In this document: positions 7,849 to 14,879 of the stretch, piece after piece
Layout of the letters: each line of letters starts with the position of its first letter
How positions within the stretch are numbered: position 1 is the first letter of the stretch
From: Clostridia bacterium
GTDB lineage: Bacteria; Bacillota; Clostridia; Oscillospirales; Acutalibacteraceae
DNA: 64,000 bases
NCBI GenBank assembly: GCA_017438845.1
Contig: JAFRUO010000005.1
Coordinates: 62,001-126,000 of the forward strand
Direction: 5' to 3'
The notes under the pieces: generated by a model
The model's database searches: none
What the model saw: the letters and a program-made list of their open reading frames with translations, nothing else
Told to the model about the DNA's origin: nothing
Program-made: the position numbers and the translations under genes

Positions 7849-8637
7849 TCAGTCAGTTAAGACCGAGCTTGAAGCTTTCAGGCTCGGTTTTGCCGTTTCT
7901 GCGACAGATTGAGAATAATACGGCACAACAAAAAGAATGGGCAATGCGAGCGGACACAGTGAAAACCAACCGAAAAAACTTAACTTAAAAACCGCAAGGA
8001 AAAACCTCTTGTCTCTTACGCTTTCAAAGGACAGCCTGATAGCTTTTGAAGGCTTGATTTCGGGGTGAACCGCTGTAATATAGTTGATCATTGCAAAGCG
8101 TTGTATTTCTGCAAAAAAGAAGAAAAAGCCTCCTGCAAACAGAACTGCTATAAGCACTGCGGTAGGCACAAGCAGACTTATTTTCACGCTGCCCGAAGTC
8201 AGCAGATAACGTAAGACCAAAGCCGCCGCCGCACACGGAAGCTCATAGACGCAAAACACCGCCGTTGAGAAGCTGAGCTTAATAACGCTCAAGGCGATAA
8301 GCTTCAGCAAAAGCCTTAAACGGGGCGGGACAAACAGGTCAAAAAACCTCATTTCGGAGCTGTTCATAATAAACCATCTGTCAGCAATAAAACGTAAATA
8401 GACCAACATATTAATGCAAAGTATTATGCCGAGCACCGTCAGAGAAAGCGATATAACACCGAGATAATCGAAGGCTTCAAGCTCAGCCGACATTCTCAAC
8501 GCCGTCAGGGACAGTAAAGCAACCGCCGACCAAAGCAACAGCCTTGTCAGCAATACGAAAACGCACACCAGTCTCGCAGAGCCGCCGTTGCGCTCAAGGA
8601 TTCTGCGAGCCCTTACCTTAAATGTACTTCTTTTCAA
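7849..8637 (-). CDS. Multi-pass membrane protein, function unknown
   Basis: About 262 residues with a basic N-terminus and roughly five or six membrane helices. No known domain could be assigned with certainty. The layout (basic start, helices, amphipathic linkers) recalls DUF975-type proteins, but no diagnostic motif was confirmed. The TTG at 8637 is preferred because GGGGTGA lies 5 nt before it; a GTG at 8646 is in frame but has no SD. It is convergent with the preceding gene, with only 7 bp between the stop codons. Confidence 0.65.
   Translation of the reverse strand: MKRSTFKVRARRILERNGGSARLVCVFVLLTRLLLWSAVALLSLTALRMSAELEAFDYLGVISLSLTVLGIILCINMLVYLRFIADRWFIMNSSEMRFFDLFVPPRLRLLLKLIALSVIKLSFSTAVFCVYELPCAAAALVLRYLLTSGSVKISLLVPTAVLIAVLFAGGFFFFFAEIQRFAMINYITAVHPEIKPSKAIRLSFESVRDKRFFLAVFKLSFFGWFSLCPLALPILFVVPYYSQSVAETAKPSLKASSSVLTD
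7859..7891 (+). terminator. Terminator hairpin inside the convergent gene
   Basis: CCGAGC (7863-7868) pairs with GCTCGG (7882-7887) and is followed by TTTT. It would end the plus-strand transcript although it lies within the last codons of the minus-strand gene. Confidence 0.5.
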
Positions 8638-8713
8638 AAAAATCACCCCGTTTTAATAGTTAACAGATTGCCTGCATTTAAACCGCAGAGGGGCGCAGGT
8701 AATTTTTAACAGG

Positions 8714-8742
8714 TTGACTTTTAATGCCAAATAGCGTATAAT
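8714..8742 (+). promoter_or_regulatory. Promoter of glmS
   Basis: TTGACT (8714-8719), 17-bp spacer, TATAAT (8737-8742). Transcription would start near 8749, giving a leader of about 228 nt that contains the ribozyme. Confidence 0.8.
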
Positions 8743-8789
8743 TTAAAGGCTATATAAAGCAGGTGCAGCTTTTGGCAGGTTTAAAAATT

Positions 8790-8945
8790 CCTTAAAAATT
8801 AGCGCCGGGTCTGCCTGCACTGTTACGGCAGATGACGAGGAAGAGGTTATCGAAGCATTCGGCGGATGCCTCTTGCCCCATAAGTGCGGGGGTAACGGTT
8901 TGTGCAAAAAAACTGTCGGCGACGACAGAACAGAGGCACACTCAA
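8790..8945 (+). ncRNA. glmS self-cleaving ribozyme/riboswitch
   Basis: The leader carries the conserved glmS ribozyme blocks in order: the cleavage-site motif AGCGCC (cut expected between A8801 and G8802), GACGAGGAAGAGGTTATCGA (8834-8853), and TTCGGCGGATGCCTC (8858-8872), followed by a C-rich/G-rich stem and downstream pairing elements. The known RNA uses glucosamine-6-phosphate as a coenzyme to cut its own mRNA, which lowers GlmS synthesis when product is plentiful. The motif order and spacing match the Bacillus/Clostridium class, and the gene behind it is glmS. The exact 3' boundary is approximate. Confidence 0.95.
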
Positions 8946-8977
8946 AGCACAAATTTATTTGTAAAGGAAAATTAAAT

Positions 8978-10804
8978 ATGTGCGGAATTGTTGGTTATAT
9001 CGGAGAAAGCAGTGCTTCTCCCATACTACTTGACGGTCTGAAAAAGCTCGAGTACAGAGGCTATGACTCGGCGGGAATTGCCGTGTTCAACGGAGAAAAC
9101 GTTGACATTTGCAAGACCAAAGGAAGAATAGCCGACCTCGAAAAAAAGCTTGGTGACGAGGGCAGCCTTGAGGGCAATATAGGCATAGGTCACACCAGAT
9201 GGGCGACGCACGGTGCGCCCGACGACATCAACGCTCACCCTCATAAGGGCGGCGACGGCAGAATCACCCTTGTTCATAACGGCATTATCGAGAACTATAT
9301 CGAGCTTAAAATTATGCTCGAGCAAAAGGGCTATACCTTCGTTTCACAGACGGACACCGAGGTGCTTGCCCACTTGTTCGACTTTTTCTATAACGGCGAC
9401 TCTTTAGAGGCGATGTCAAACGTTATGAAAACAGTCAGAGGCTCTTATGCTACGGCTGTTTTAATCAATGACAGACCCGGCGAAATTATCGCCGCCAGGA
9501 AGGACAGCCCGCTTATTGTCGGCATAGGAGAAAACGAAAACTTCTTAGCCTCCGACATCCCTGCGGTGCTCAAATACACAAGGGATTGCTATCTGCTTGA
9601 CGACAATCAGATTGCCGTTCTTACAAAAGAATCAATCAAGCTTTACGACATTAACAAAAACGAGGTTCATAAGGACGTTTACCATGTTACATGGGACGTC
9701 GAAGCGGCTGAAAAGGGCGGCTTCGACCACTTTATGAAAAAGGAAATCGCCGAGCAGCCGAGGACTGTCCGCGATACCCTTTCACCGAGAATCAAGGACT
9801 CCCATGTTGTGATTGACGAGTTAAGCCTTACCGACGAGGAAATTAAAAACATCGGCACCATTCACATCGTCGCCTGCGGAAGCGCATGGCACGTCGGAAT
9901 GGCGGCAAGATACGTCATTGAAAAGCTCGCGCAGATTCCCTGCGAGGTTGACCTTGCAAGTGAATTCAGATACAGAAACCCGATTGTAAAGCCTAACGAT
10001 ATATGTATAGTAATTTCACAGTCGGGCGAAACCGCCGACACGCTCGCCGCTCTCAGAGAGGCAAAGAGCAAGGGCGCAAGAGCCGTTTCAATTGTAAACG
10101 TTGTCGCAAGCACGATTGCAAGAGAGTCAGACGATGTTATTTATACAATGGCAGGCCCCGAAATTGCCGTTGCCACAACGAAGGCATTTTCGGCTCAGCT
10201 GAATGTTGCTTATCTTCTCGCAATCCGCTTTGCTAAGGCGAAGGGCTTAATAGGCGACGAGGAGGAAAGGAAGCTCTGTGAGGAAATGCTTCGCCTTCCC
10301 GAAATAATTGAAAAGCTTCTCGAAATGGACGATTATTTAAAGGAGCTTGCAAAGAAATATGTTGACTCCGAAAACGTGTTCTTTATCGGCAGAGGGCTTG
10401 ACTATGCAATTTCCCTTGAAGGCTCGCTTAAGCTCAAGGAAATTTCATACATTCACTCCGAGGCGTATGCCGCAGGCGAATTAAAGCACGGTACAATCTC
10501 CCTAATCGAAGAGGGCACACCCGTGTTTGCGGTTGCGACTCAGTCCGATTTGCTTGAAAAGACGCTCGGTAATATCAAGGAGGTCAAGGCAAGGGGCGCA
10601 AGAGTTGTAGCGCTTGTAGGCGAAAACCACACGGCGGCTGACGAGTTTGCCGACGACATTATCAGAGTACCCGAAATCAGCGACATTTTAATGCCGTCGC
10701 TTACGGTTGTACCGCTTCAGATTTTTGCATACTATATGGCGCTCGGCAGAGGCTGTGACGTTGACAAGCCGAGAAACCTCGCCAAGAGCGTTACGGTTGA
10801 ATAA
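8978..10804 (+). CDS. glmS: Glutamine-fructose-6-phosphate aminotransferase (isomerizing)
   Basis: 608 residues, the usual GlmS length. MCGIVGYIG exposes Cys2, the N-terminal nucleophile of the glutaminase domain; HTRWATHGAP and DTEVLAHL follow. Two SIS sugar-isomerase domains fill the C-terminal half (ACGSAWHVGM, SQSGETADT), and the protein ends DKPRNLAKSVTVE. It makes glucosamine-6-phosphate from fructose-6-phosphate and glutamine, the first step to UDP-GlcNAc and peptidoglycan. The start is fixed by the required Met-Cys. The frame is open upstream, but that stretch is the ribozyme. Its terminator is split by an IS element. Confidence 0.97.
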   Translation: MCGIVGYIGESSASPILLDGLKKLEYRGYDSAGIAVFNGENVDICKTKGRIADLEKKLGDEGSLEGNIGIGHTRWATHGAPDDINAHPHKGGDGRITLVHNGIIENYIELKIMLEQKGYTFVSQTDTEVLAHLFDFFYNGDSLEAMSNVMKTVRGSYATAVLINDRPGEIIAARKDSPLIVGIGENENFLASDIPAVLKYTRDCYLLDDNQIAVLTKESIKLYDINKNEVHKDVYHVTWDVEAAEKGGFDHFMKKEIAEQPRTVRDTLSPRIKDSHVVIDELSLTDEEIKNIGTIHIVACGSAWHVGMAARYVIEKLAQIPCEVDLASEFRYRNPIVKPNDICIVISQSGETADTLAALREAKSKGARAVSIVNVVASTIARESDDVIYTMAGPEIAVATTKAFSAQLNVAYLLAIRFAKAKGLIGDEEERKLCEEMLRLPEIIEKLLEMDDYLKELAKKYVDSENVFFIGRGLDYAISLEGSLKLKEISYIHSEAYAAGELKHGTISLIEEGTPVFAVATQSDLLEKTLGNIKEVKARGARVVALVGENHTAADEFADDIIRVPEISDILMPSLTVVPLQIFAYYMALGRGCDVDKPRNLAKSVTVE

Positions 10805-10894
10805 GAATAAAAAAATAAAAAGACGCTTTCCGATTGGACTGCACCAATTTGTGTAGACAGCACAAAAAAGCTACTTGATGTAGAATATTAAGTT

Positions 10895-11749
10895 TTAAGC
10901 AACGAACTGACATCTTTGTTCTAAGGGTGTCAGTTTTGTTTTAGTTTGAATACGAATGTTGTTGTAAAAGTGTATGTATTCAGCTATGATGAGGCGCGCC
11001 TCATCATAGCTGCGCAGCTTGACGCGGTGGATGCACTCTGTTTTTAGTATTGAAAAGAAATTTTCGGCTAAAGAATTGTCATAAGGATTTCCGCGTCTTG
11101 ACATTGACTGCGTAATGCCGTATGATGTGGTTAGGTTAAAGTACGCGTGTGAAGTATACTGAAACCCTTGGTCACTGTGGAGCTGCAACTCCCCGGTGAC
11201 CTTCTCTTTTGCTTTGGCTGCCTTAATGGTATCGAGAACTAGCTTGATAGATTGTTCTCTTGCAGTTTTGTAGGCAACAATACTGTTATCATACAAATCA
11301 CGAATGACAGAAAGATAGAGAAATCCTTCCGATGTTTTGATGTATGAAATGTCAGTAACCCATTTCTGATTCGGTCTTTCGGCGGTAAACTCTCTGTTCA
11401 AAATGTTTGGATATCTATGTAGATACTGACTGCAATAATGGAACTTCTTACGCCTTACCACAGATAAAAGATTGTATTTCTGCATAACTCTCAGTACTGT
11501 TTTTGGATTGCTGTGTATTCCTTTTCTTTCAAGCCATATATGTACTCTGCGATAACCGTAGCTTCTGTGGCTTTCTTCCTGACATTCTCTTATCTTTTCA
11601 GCCAAAGGTAAATCCTTATCAGGAGTATCCTTTCGCTTCAGATACGCATAATATCCGCTTCGAGATACTTCAAAGAATTTACACATTTCGCTGATGCTGT
11701 ATTTATCCTTGTACTTAAAGATTACCTGATATTTGATATATGCTCTCAC
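10895..11749 (-). CDS. IS3-family transposase OrfB (DDE integrase domain)
   Basis: A 284-residue rve-type integrase. The acidic triad is visible as WVTDISYIKT (first Asp), LHSDQGFQYTS (second Asp) and NPYDNSLAENFFSILKTE (Glu), with an N-terminal HTH_21-like segment (SYGYRRVHIWLERKG). It performs strand transfer of the element. It starts with GTG in a GTGA overlap with orfA and lies in the -1 frame to it. No A6G-type slippery run is seen at the junction, so coupled re-initiation is as likely as programmed frameshifting. The frame is full length. Confidence 0.93.
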   Translation of the reverse strand: MRAYIKYQVIFKYKDKYSISEMCKFFEVSRSGYYAYLKRKDTPDKDLPLAEKIRECQEESHRSYGYRRVHIWLERKGIHSNPKTVLRVMQKYNLLSVVRRKKFHYCSQYLHRYPNILNREFTAERPNQKWVTDISYIKTSEGFLYLSVIRDLYDNSIVAYKTAREQSIKLVLDTIKAAKAKEKVTGELQLHSDQGFQYTSHAYFNLTTSYGITQSMSRRGNPYDNSLAENFFSILKTECIHRVKLRSYDEARLIIAEYIHFYNNIRIQTKTKLTPLEQRCQFVA

Positions 11750-12081
11750 TTCCTTTCTGTGAGCGACAGAAAATCCCGCATTAACTCGTTCTCCATTTCT
11801 AACCGCTTTATCTTGCTGTCCTTACGAGCGATGATATACTTCAACTCATTGATTTTCATATCCTCGGTGATTTCATAGTCCTTCGGTGGTCTGCCTTTGG
11901 CTTTCAATGCAATACCTGTTTCTATCTTGCGTTGCTTTGCATTATACCGTGTAATGAAATTGTGTATCTGTTTGTAACTAATGCCAAGCTGTTCACCAAT
12001 TTCACGCTTTGTTAAGCCTTGGGCTTTTAATTCTAATATTTCTCTTTCATATTTACTTATGTGTTCATATTTCCTTGCCAT
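11746..12081 (-). CDS. IS3-family transposase OrfA (helix-turn-helix)
   Basis: A 111-residue protein. Residues 8-50 form a helix-turn-helix (EREILELKAQGLTKREIGEQ and following), a linker carries KGRPPK, and residues 75-105 form a leucine-zipper-like coil (KIKRLEMENELMRDF). OrfA binds the IS ends and acts with OrfB. A strong hairpin lies just upstream and its 3' arm contains the GGGGG that would be the SD. Confidence 0.92.
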   Translation of the reverse strand: MARKYEHISKYEREILELKAQGLTKREIGEQLGISYKQIHNFITRYNAKQRKIETGIALKAKGRPPKDYEITEDMKINELKYIIARKDSKIKRLEMENELMRDFLSLTERK

Positions 12082-12089
12082 AATAAAAC

Positions 12090-12119
12090 CCCCTTGATGT
12101 ATATTCTACATCAAAGGGG
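12090..12119 (-). promoter_or_regulatory. Hairpin covering the orfA ribosome-binding site
   Basis: On the minus strand CCCCTTTGATGTA pairs with TACATCAAGGGG around a short AT loop. The closing G-run is the only SD candidate for the orfA ATG at 12081. Read-through transcripts would fold it and hide the SD. Confidence 0.5.
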
Positions 12120-12189
12120 CTCTTTTTTCTATTGTCCATTTTTTACGGACTTGTGCAGATGAAAGCGTCTTTTCTATGTTCTGAAATAA

Positions 12190-13056
12190 TTACAGCTCTC
12201 CTTTTTTAAGCTTTTCCCAGTTCTTCTGGTGTTCCTCATAGCTTGCGGTAAAGGCGTGATGATGAGGCTCCTCGGTGTCGATTACGAAATAGAGGTAATC
12301 GGTCTGAGCAGGATACAGAGCCGCATTGATTGACTCAAGTCCCGGGTTGCAGATAGGTCCTGCGATAAGCCCGTCACAGCGGTAGCCGTTGTAGTGATAC
12401 TTGAAGAAGTCAAATTTGTCGGGGTACTGAATCTTGATTACCTTTTCGCAGTAGTTGATTGTAACGTCGTACTGCAGGCGGATATTTTTGTTAAGTCGGT
12501 TATATATTGTCGAAGCGACAAGCCCTCTTTGTTCCTCAGTAAAGGCTTCCTTTTCGATAATCGAGGCGACGGTAAGTATTTCGTGTACCGAATATCCGAG
12601 CTCCGTGGCGCGCTGAAGCATTTTACTGTCAAAATTCCGTTCAAAGGCGTCAAGCATGGCGTCGATCACCTTAACGGGGTCGGTGTTTTTCTTAAAGGTA
12701 TATGTTGCGGGGAACAGATAACCCTCAAGCTTAAAGCAGATGTTCTGAGCCTTTGCGAGCGAGGATAGGATTTCCCTTGAGGAGAGGTCGTAGTTTTCGA
12801 CTGCCTTTACAAAGTCAGCCGAGCTGCAAATTCCCTTTTCCTCAAGCGCCCACGAAATTTTTAAAAGCGTGTAGCCCTCGGGAATTGTGACTTTAACGGA
12901 ATCGGTTTCGTCAGCCACGGTCTGTGCTTCGGTGACCTGAGCAGGCTCGTCCGGGCTGAAAACGCCGCTTGTGTCCTCGTCCTCGGCTTTGCCGCAACAG
13001 CAAAGCGTTAAAAGCATAAATATAATCAGTAAAACTGAGAGTATTCTTTTTGTCAT
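12190..13056 (-). CDS. mltG: Endolytic murein transglycosylase MltG (YceG-like), lipoprotein form
   Basis: A 288-residue protein. A signal peptide with lipobox-like LTLCCCG at residues 17-23 suggests lipid anchoring outside the membrane rather than the usual N-terminal helix. A LysM-like segment (VTIPEGYTLLKISWALEEKG) is followed by the YceG domain, with the catalytic Glu in ASIIEKEA, RLQYDVTINY, and the C-terminal YPAQTDYLYFV. MltG cuts nascent glycan strands and helps set their length. The ATG at 13056 has an AAAGGA SD and its own promoter. It is convergent with glmS. Confidence 0.9.
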   Translation of the reverse strand: MTKRILSVLLIIFMLLTLCCCGKAEDEDTSGVFSPDEPAQVTEAQTVADETDSVKVTIPEGYTLLKISWALEEKGICSSADFVKAVENYDLSSREILSSLAKAQNICFKLEGYLFPATYTFKKNTDPVKVIDAMLDAFERNFDSKMLQRATELGYSVHEILTVASIIEKEAFTEEQRGLVASTIYNRLNKNIRLQYDVTINYCEKVIKIQYPDKFDFFKYHYNGYRCDGLIAGPICNPGLESINAALYPAQTDYLYFVIDTEEPHHHAFTASYEEHQKNWEKLKKGEL

Positions 13057-13085
13057 ATGTAACGTCCTTTCGCCTTGGTTTTATA

Positions 13086-13114
13086 ATTGTATCATTATTT
13101 TTCTGTTATGTAAA
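13086..13114 (-). promoter_or_regulatory. Promoter of mltG
   Basis: On the minus strand TTTACA (13114-13109), 17-bp spacer, and TACAAT (13091-13086) preceded by TGA, an extended -10 element. Confidence 0.65.
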
Positions 13115-13144
13115 GAGAAACAGCCTTATGAAAGGCTGTCTCTT
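13113..13144 (-). terminator. Terminator at the end of the SpoIIQ-like gene
   Basis: AGAGACAGCCTT and AAGGCTGTTTCTCTT form a stem overlapping the stop codon (13126-13128), followed by TTT on the minus strand. The 5' arm is coding. Confidence 0.6.
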
Positions 13145-13818
13145 GATTTGCCCATTGCTTCTATCGGGTCTGTATATTTTCCGTCTACGGTTATTTCAAA
13201 ATGCAGATGTTCCTCGTCCGCAGATTCAATCGGTATAACTCCGAGAGTGCCGATTTTCTGCCCCGTTTTAACATTGTCGCCCTCGTTGATGACAAAGCCG
13301 TCGGGATCAATCGGACAGTATTTTGCCACCATTCCTTCACCGTGGTCAATTTCAATTACCGTGCCGAGCAGGGAAGAGTCATAAACTCTGAGCACCTTAC
13401 CGTTGTTGACGGCGAGAATATCACTGCCTTTTTTCCCCGTAAAGTCCACGCCCGTGTGGGCTCGCCAATCCTCCATCGTTTCCGAGTAGACAAGCTGACC
13501 GTCCGAGTAGTCCTTGAATATTTTGTTTCCCATCGGCAGGCAGAACGTTTTGTCACGGCTGATTATTTGCTTGGGTTCGGCGGTGCTTTCGGGTTCGGTC
13601 GGTGTTATCGTATAACGCTCGTCGACTACGGAGCCGACCTCGTTGTTCACCTCGGTCGGCTCCTCATAGCGGTAGCTTTCCCGTGTCGGAACAGTTATGC
13701 TCTCAACGCTTTTTTTGGCAGAGCTCCGTGCAAAGATATAGGCTCCGACTCCGACCAACGCAAGAATAACGGTTAAAATAATGTAGAACTTTCCGAGTCT
13801 TGAAATGTTTTTTTCCAT
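13126..13818 (-). CDS. spoIIQ: SpoIIQ-like M23-family membrane metallopeptidase
   Basis: A 230-residue protein with one N-terminal membrane helix (about residues 11-31), a Thr/Glu-rich linker, and a C-terminal LytM/M23 domain. The metal ligands are visible as HTGVD and HLHFE, so the full HxxxD and HxH set is kept, unlike Bacillus SpoIIQ. The segment YSDGQLVYSETMEDWRAHTG matches the part that sets SpoIIQ apart from other M23 proteins. SpoIIQ is the forespore partner of SpoIIIAH in the engulfment channel. The start at 13818 has SD GGAGG. A sigma-F/G-type promoter lies directly upstream and supports the assignment. A vegetative M23 hydrolase is the alternative. Confidence 0.75.
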   Translation of the reverse strand: MEKNISRLGKFYIILTVILALVGVGAYIFARSSAKKSVESITVPTRESYRYEEPTEVNNEVGSVVDERYTITPTEPESTAEPKQIISRDKTFCLPMGNKIFKDYSDGQLVYSETMEDWRAHTGVDFTGKKGSDILAVNNGKVLRVYDSSLLGTVIEIDHGEGMVAKYCPIDPDGFVINEGDNVKTGQKIGTLGVIPIESADEEHLHFEITVDGKYTDPIEAMGKSRDSLS

Positions 13819-13836
13819 ATTTATTACCTCCGCCCT

Positions 13837-13866
13837 TATTCTTGCCATATTTTTCCCTTTTTATAC
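13837..13866 (-). promoter_or_regulatory. Sigma-F/G-type promoter of the SpoIIQ-like gene
   Basis: On the minus strand GTATA (13866-13862), 15-bp spacer, GGCAAGAATA (13846-13837). This fits the forespore consensus GYATA / GGNNANANTR at every fixed position. The start point would be near 13830, just before the SD. Confidence 0.65.
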
Positions 13867-13867
13867 A

Positions 13868-13972
13868 AAAGAAAAAGGACGGCTTTTTCAAGCCGACCTT
13901 TTCCTTAATTTTGGGTTTGTTTTGAGGAGGGGGTATAAACTGCTCTCAGGGCTTGCGGTAACCCCTTGAGCA
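13868..13972 (-). ncRNA. Candidate C-rich small RNA between spoIIQ and lexA
   Basis: The minus strand shows a TATAAT (13984-13979), then about 105 nt with no usable reading frame. It begins with a stem (GCTC...GAGC enclosing GGG...CCC, about 13972-13943), has an unpaired CCCCCTCCTC (13933-13924) complementary to SD sequences, an A-rich linker, and a strong terminator (AAAAGG-CGGCTT / AAGCCG-CCTTTT, 13903-13873, with a T-run). No gene lies upstream on this strand for the terminator to serve. The C-rich loop plus terminator resembles Gram-positive regulatory RNAs that block ribosome binding, such as RsaE/RoxS. No -35 match was found, so expression is unproven. Confidence 0.5.
13873..13903 (-). 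terminator. Terminator of the candidate small RNA
   Basis: The stem AAAAGG.CGGCTT with AAGCCG.CCTTTT has one T-T mismatch and a 4-nt loop, then TTTCTTTT on the minus strand. It also insulates the SpoIIQ-like gene from upstream transcription. Confidence 0.7.
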
Positions 13973-14086
13973 ATTTTGATTATAAAGGGCGTTTGTTAAA
14001 AATCCGTGAACTCACGGTTAAATTTGAGTATATTTTCTGTGAACAGGGGTTTAATGTGACAATTAGTAACAAATATATAAAAATTC

Positions 14087-14120
14087 CAAACAAATGTTTG
14101 ATTTTCAAGAACATTTGTGC
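14087..14120 (+). promoter_or_regulatory. Two LexA (SOS) boxes in front of lexA
   Basis: CAAACAAATGTTTG (14087-14100) and GAACATTTGTGC (14109-14120) resemble the Gram-positive SOS box GAACNNNNGTTC. A TATAAT element follows at 14124-14129. They indicate that LexA represses its own gene. Confidence 0.75.
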
Positions 14121-14150
14121 TATTATAATAAAAAAGAATAGGAGGATAGT

Positions 14151-14750
14151 ATGACGGAGATTAACAAAACTCAAAAGAAAATATACGAATATCTGTTGGA
14201 ACGCTCTCAGGTCAGTAAGGTTCCCCCTTCGGTCAGGGAGATTGCCGCGGCGGTAGGGCTTAAAAGCACCTCGTCCGTGCAGGCAAACCTTGACGCACTT
14301 GAAAGCGCAGGCTATATACAGAGAGATCCGCTGATTAAACGCTCAATCAGGGTCTGCAATGAGTCCTCACAGCCCGACTTTACTCAGGTGCCGCTTGTAG
14401 GTACCGTTACCGCAGGCGCACCCATACTTGCAGTTGAGCAGATTGAGGGCTATGTTCCGTACACCGGGTACAGCGCGCAGGACAAGCCGTTGTTCGCCCT
14501 GAAGGTGCGCGGTGAAAGTATGATTAACGCAGGCATACTCAGCGGAGATATTGTCATTGTCGAAAAAACGCCCTCTGCCCAGAACGGCGAAATAGTTGTC
14601 GCTCTCATTGAGGACGAGGCAACCGTTAAGCGCTTTTACAAGGAAAAGGGACACTTCAGGCTTCAGCCCGAAAACGACAGCTTTGAGCCTATTATCGTTG
14701 ACGAGGTTATTATCCTCGGCAGGGTAAAGGGCCTTATCAGGAACTACTGA
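14151..14750 (+). CDS. lexA: LexA repressor
   Basis: A 199-residue protein. An N-terminal winged helix-turn-helix (PPSVREIAAAVGLKSTSSVQ) is followed by the S24 self-cleavage domain: cleavage site Ala-Gly in TVTAGAPIL (about residue 84), nucleophile Ser in VRGESMINAG, and general-base Lys in EDEATVKRF. It represses SOS genes and cleaves itself when RecA filaments form on damaged DNA. The SD AGGAGG precedes the ATG. Two SOS boxes and a -10 element lie directly upstream. Confidence 0.97.
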   Translation: MTEINKTQKKIYEYLLERSQVSKVPPSVREIAAAVGLKSTSSVQANLDALESAGYIQRDPLIKRSIRVCNESSQPDFTQVPLVGTVTAGAPILAVEQIEGYVPYTGYSAQDKPLFALKVRGESMINAGILSGDIVIVEKTPSAQNGEIVVALIEDEATVKRFYKEKGHFRLQPENDSFEPIIVDEVIILGRVKGLIRNY

Positions 14751-14774
14751 TAAATAATTTTACAGCAACTTTTT

Positions 14775-14804
14775 AAAGGTCTTCTGCTATGCAGAGGACC
14801 TTTT
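14775..14804 (+). terminator. Terminator after lexA
   Basis: AAAGGTCTTCTGC pairs with GCAGAGGACCTTT around a TAT loop with one mismatch, followed by TTTTG. Confidence 0.65.
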
Positions 14805-14820
14805 GTACCCTAAAGGGGAA

Positions 14821-14849
14821 TTGCACAAAGCACAATAATGTGATAAACT
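14821..14849 (+). promoter_or_regulatory. Promoter of the 14880 SLH gene
   Basis: TTGCAC (14821-14826), 17-bp spacer, TGA plus TAAACT (14844-14849). Confidence 0.5.
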
Positions 14850-14879
14850 TTATCTATCAAAAAAAGGGGAGTGTCTGTT

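Larger units (their letters stand above)
10835..12157 (-). mobile_element. IS3-family insertion sequence (IS150-like), 1323 bp
   Basis: The element carries orfA and orfB on the minus strand. The ends align without gaps as imperfect inverted repeats: the left end starts TGGACTGCACC, the right end read inward starts TGCACAAGTCC, and both share TnGACA and an A-run plus G in register. GAT at 10832-10834 and 12158-12160 is the 3-bp target duplication. A subterminal TTGATGTAGAATAT occurs at 10875-10888 and, inverted, near 12101-12114. Both reading frames are intact, so the copy may be active. Confidence 0.92.
10818..12173. terminator. Shared glmS/mltG terminator, split by the IS element
   Basis: Left arm AAAAGACGCTTTC (10818-10830) and right arm GAAAGCGTCTTTT (12161-12173) are perfect 13-bp complements now 1.33 kb apart. 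Removing the IS and one GAT copy restores a hairpin with the loop CGAT, with T-runs on both strands, between the convergent genes glmS and mltG. It was evidently a bidirectional terminator before insertion. Confidence 0.85.

Noticed and set aside
8873..8977. Upstream extension of glmS by 35 codons
   Set aside because: GlmS needs Cys directly after the initiator Met, and the upstream stretch is ribozyme sequence.
11740..11760. Programmed -1 frameshift of the A6G type between orfA and orfB
   Set aside because: The overlap is GTGA and no A-run slippery site is present. Coupled re-initiation is at least as likely, so no frameshift is claimed.
13904..14086. tRNA, 6S RNA or SRP RNA gene in the spoIIQ-lexA gap
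   Set aside because: No cloverleaf, no SRP GGAAG-type core and no long 6S-like rod were found. Only the C-rich small RNA model fits.
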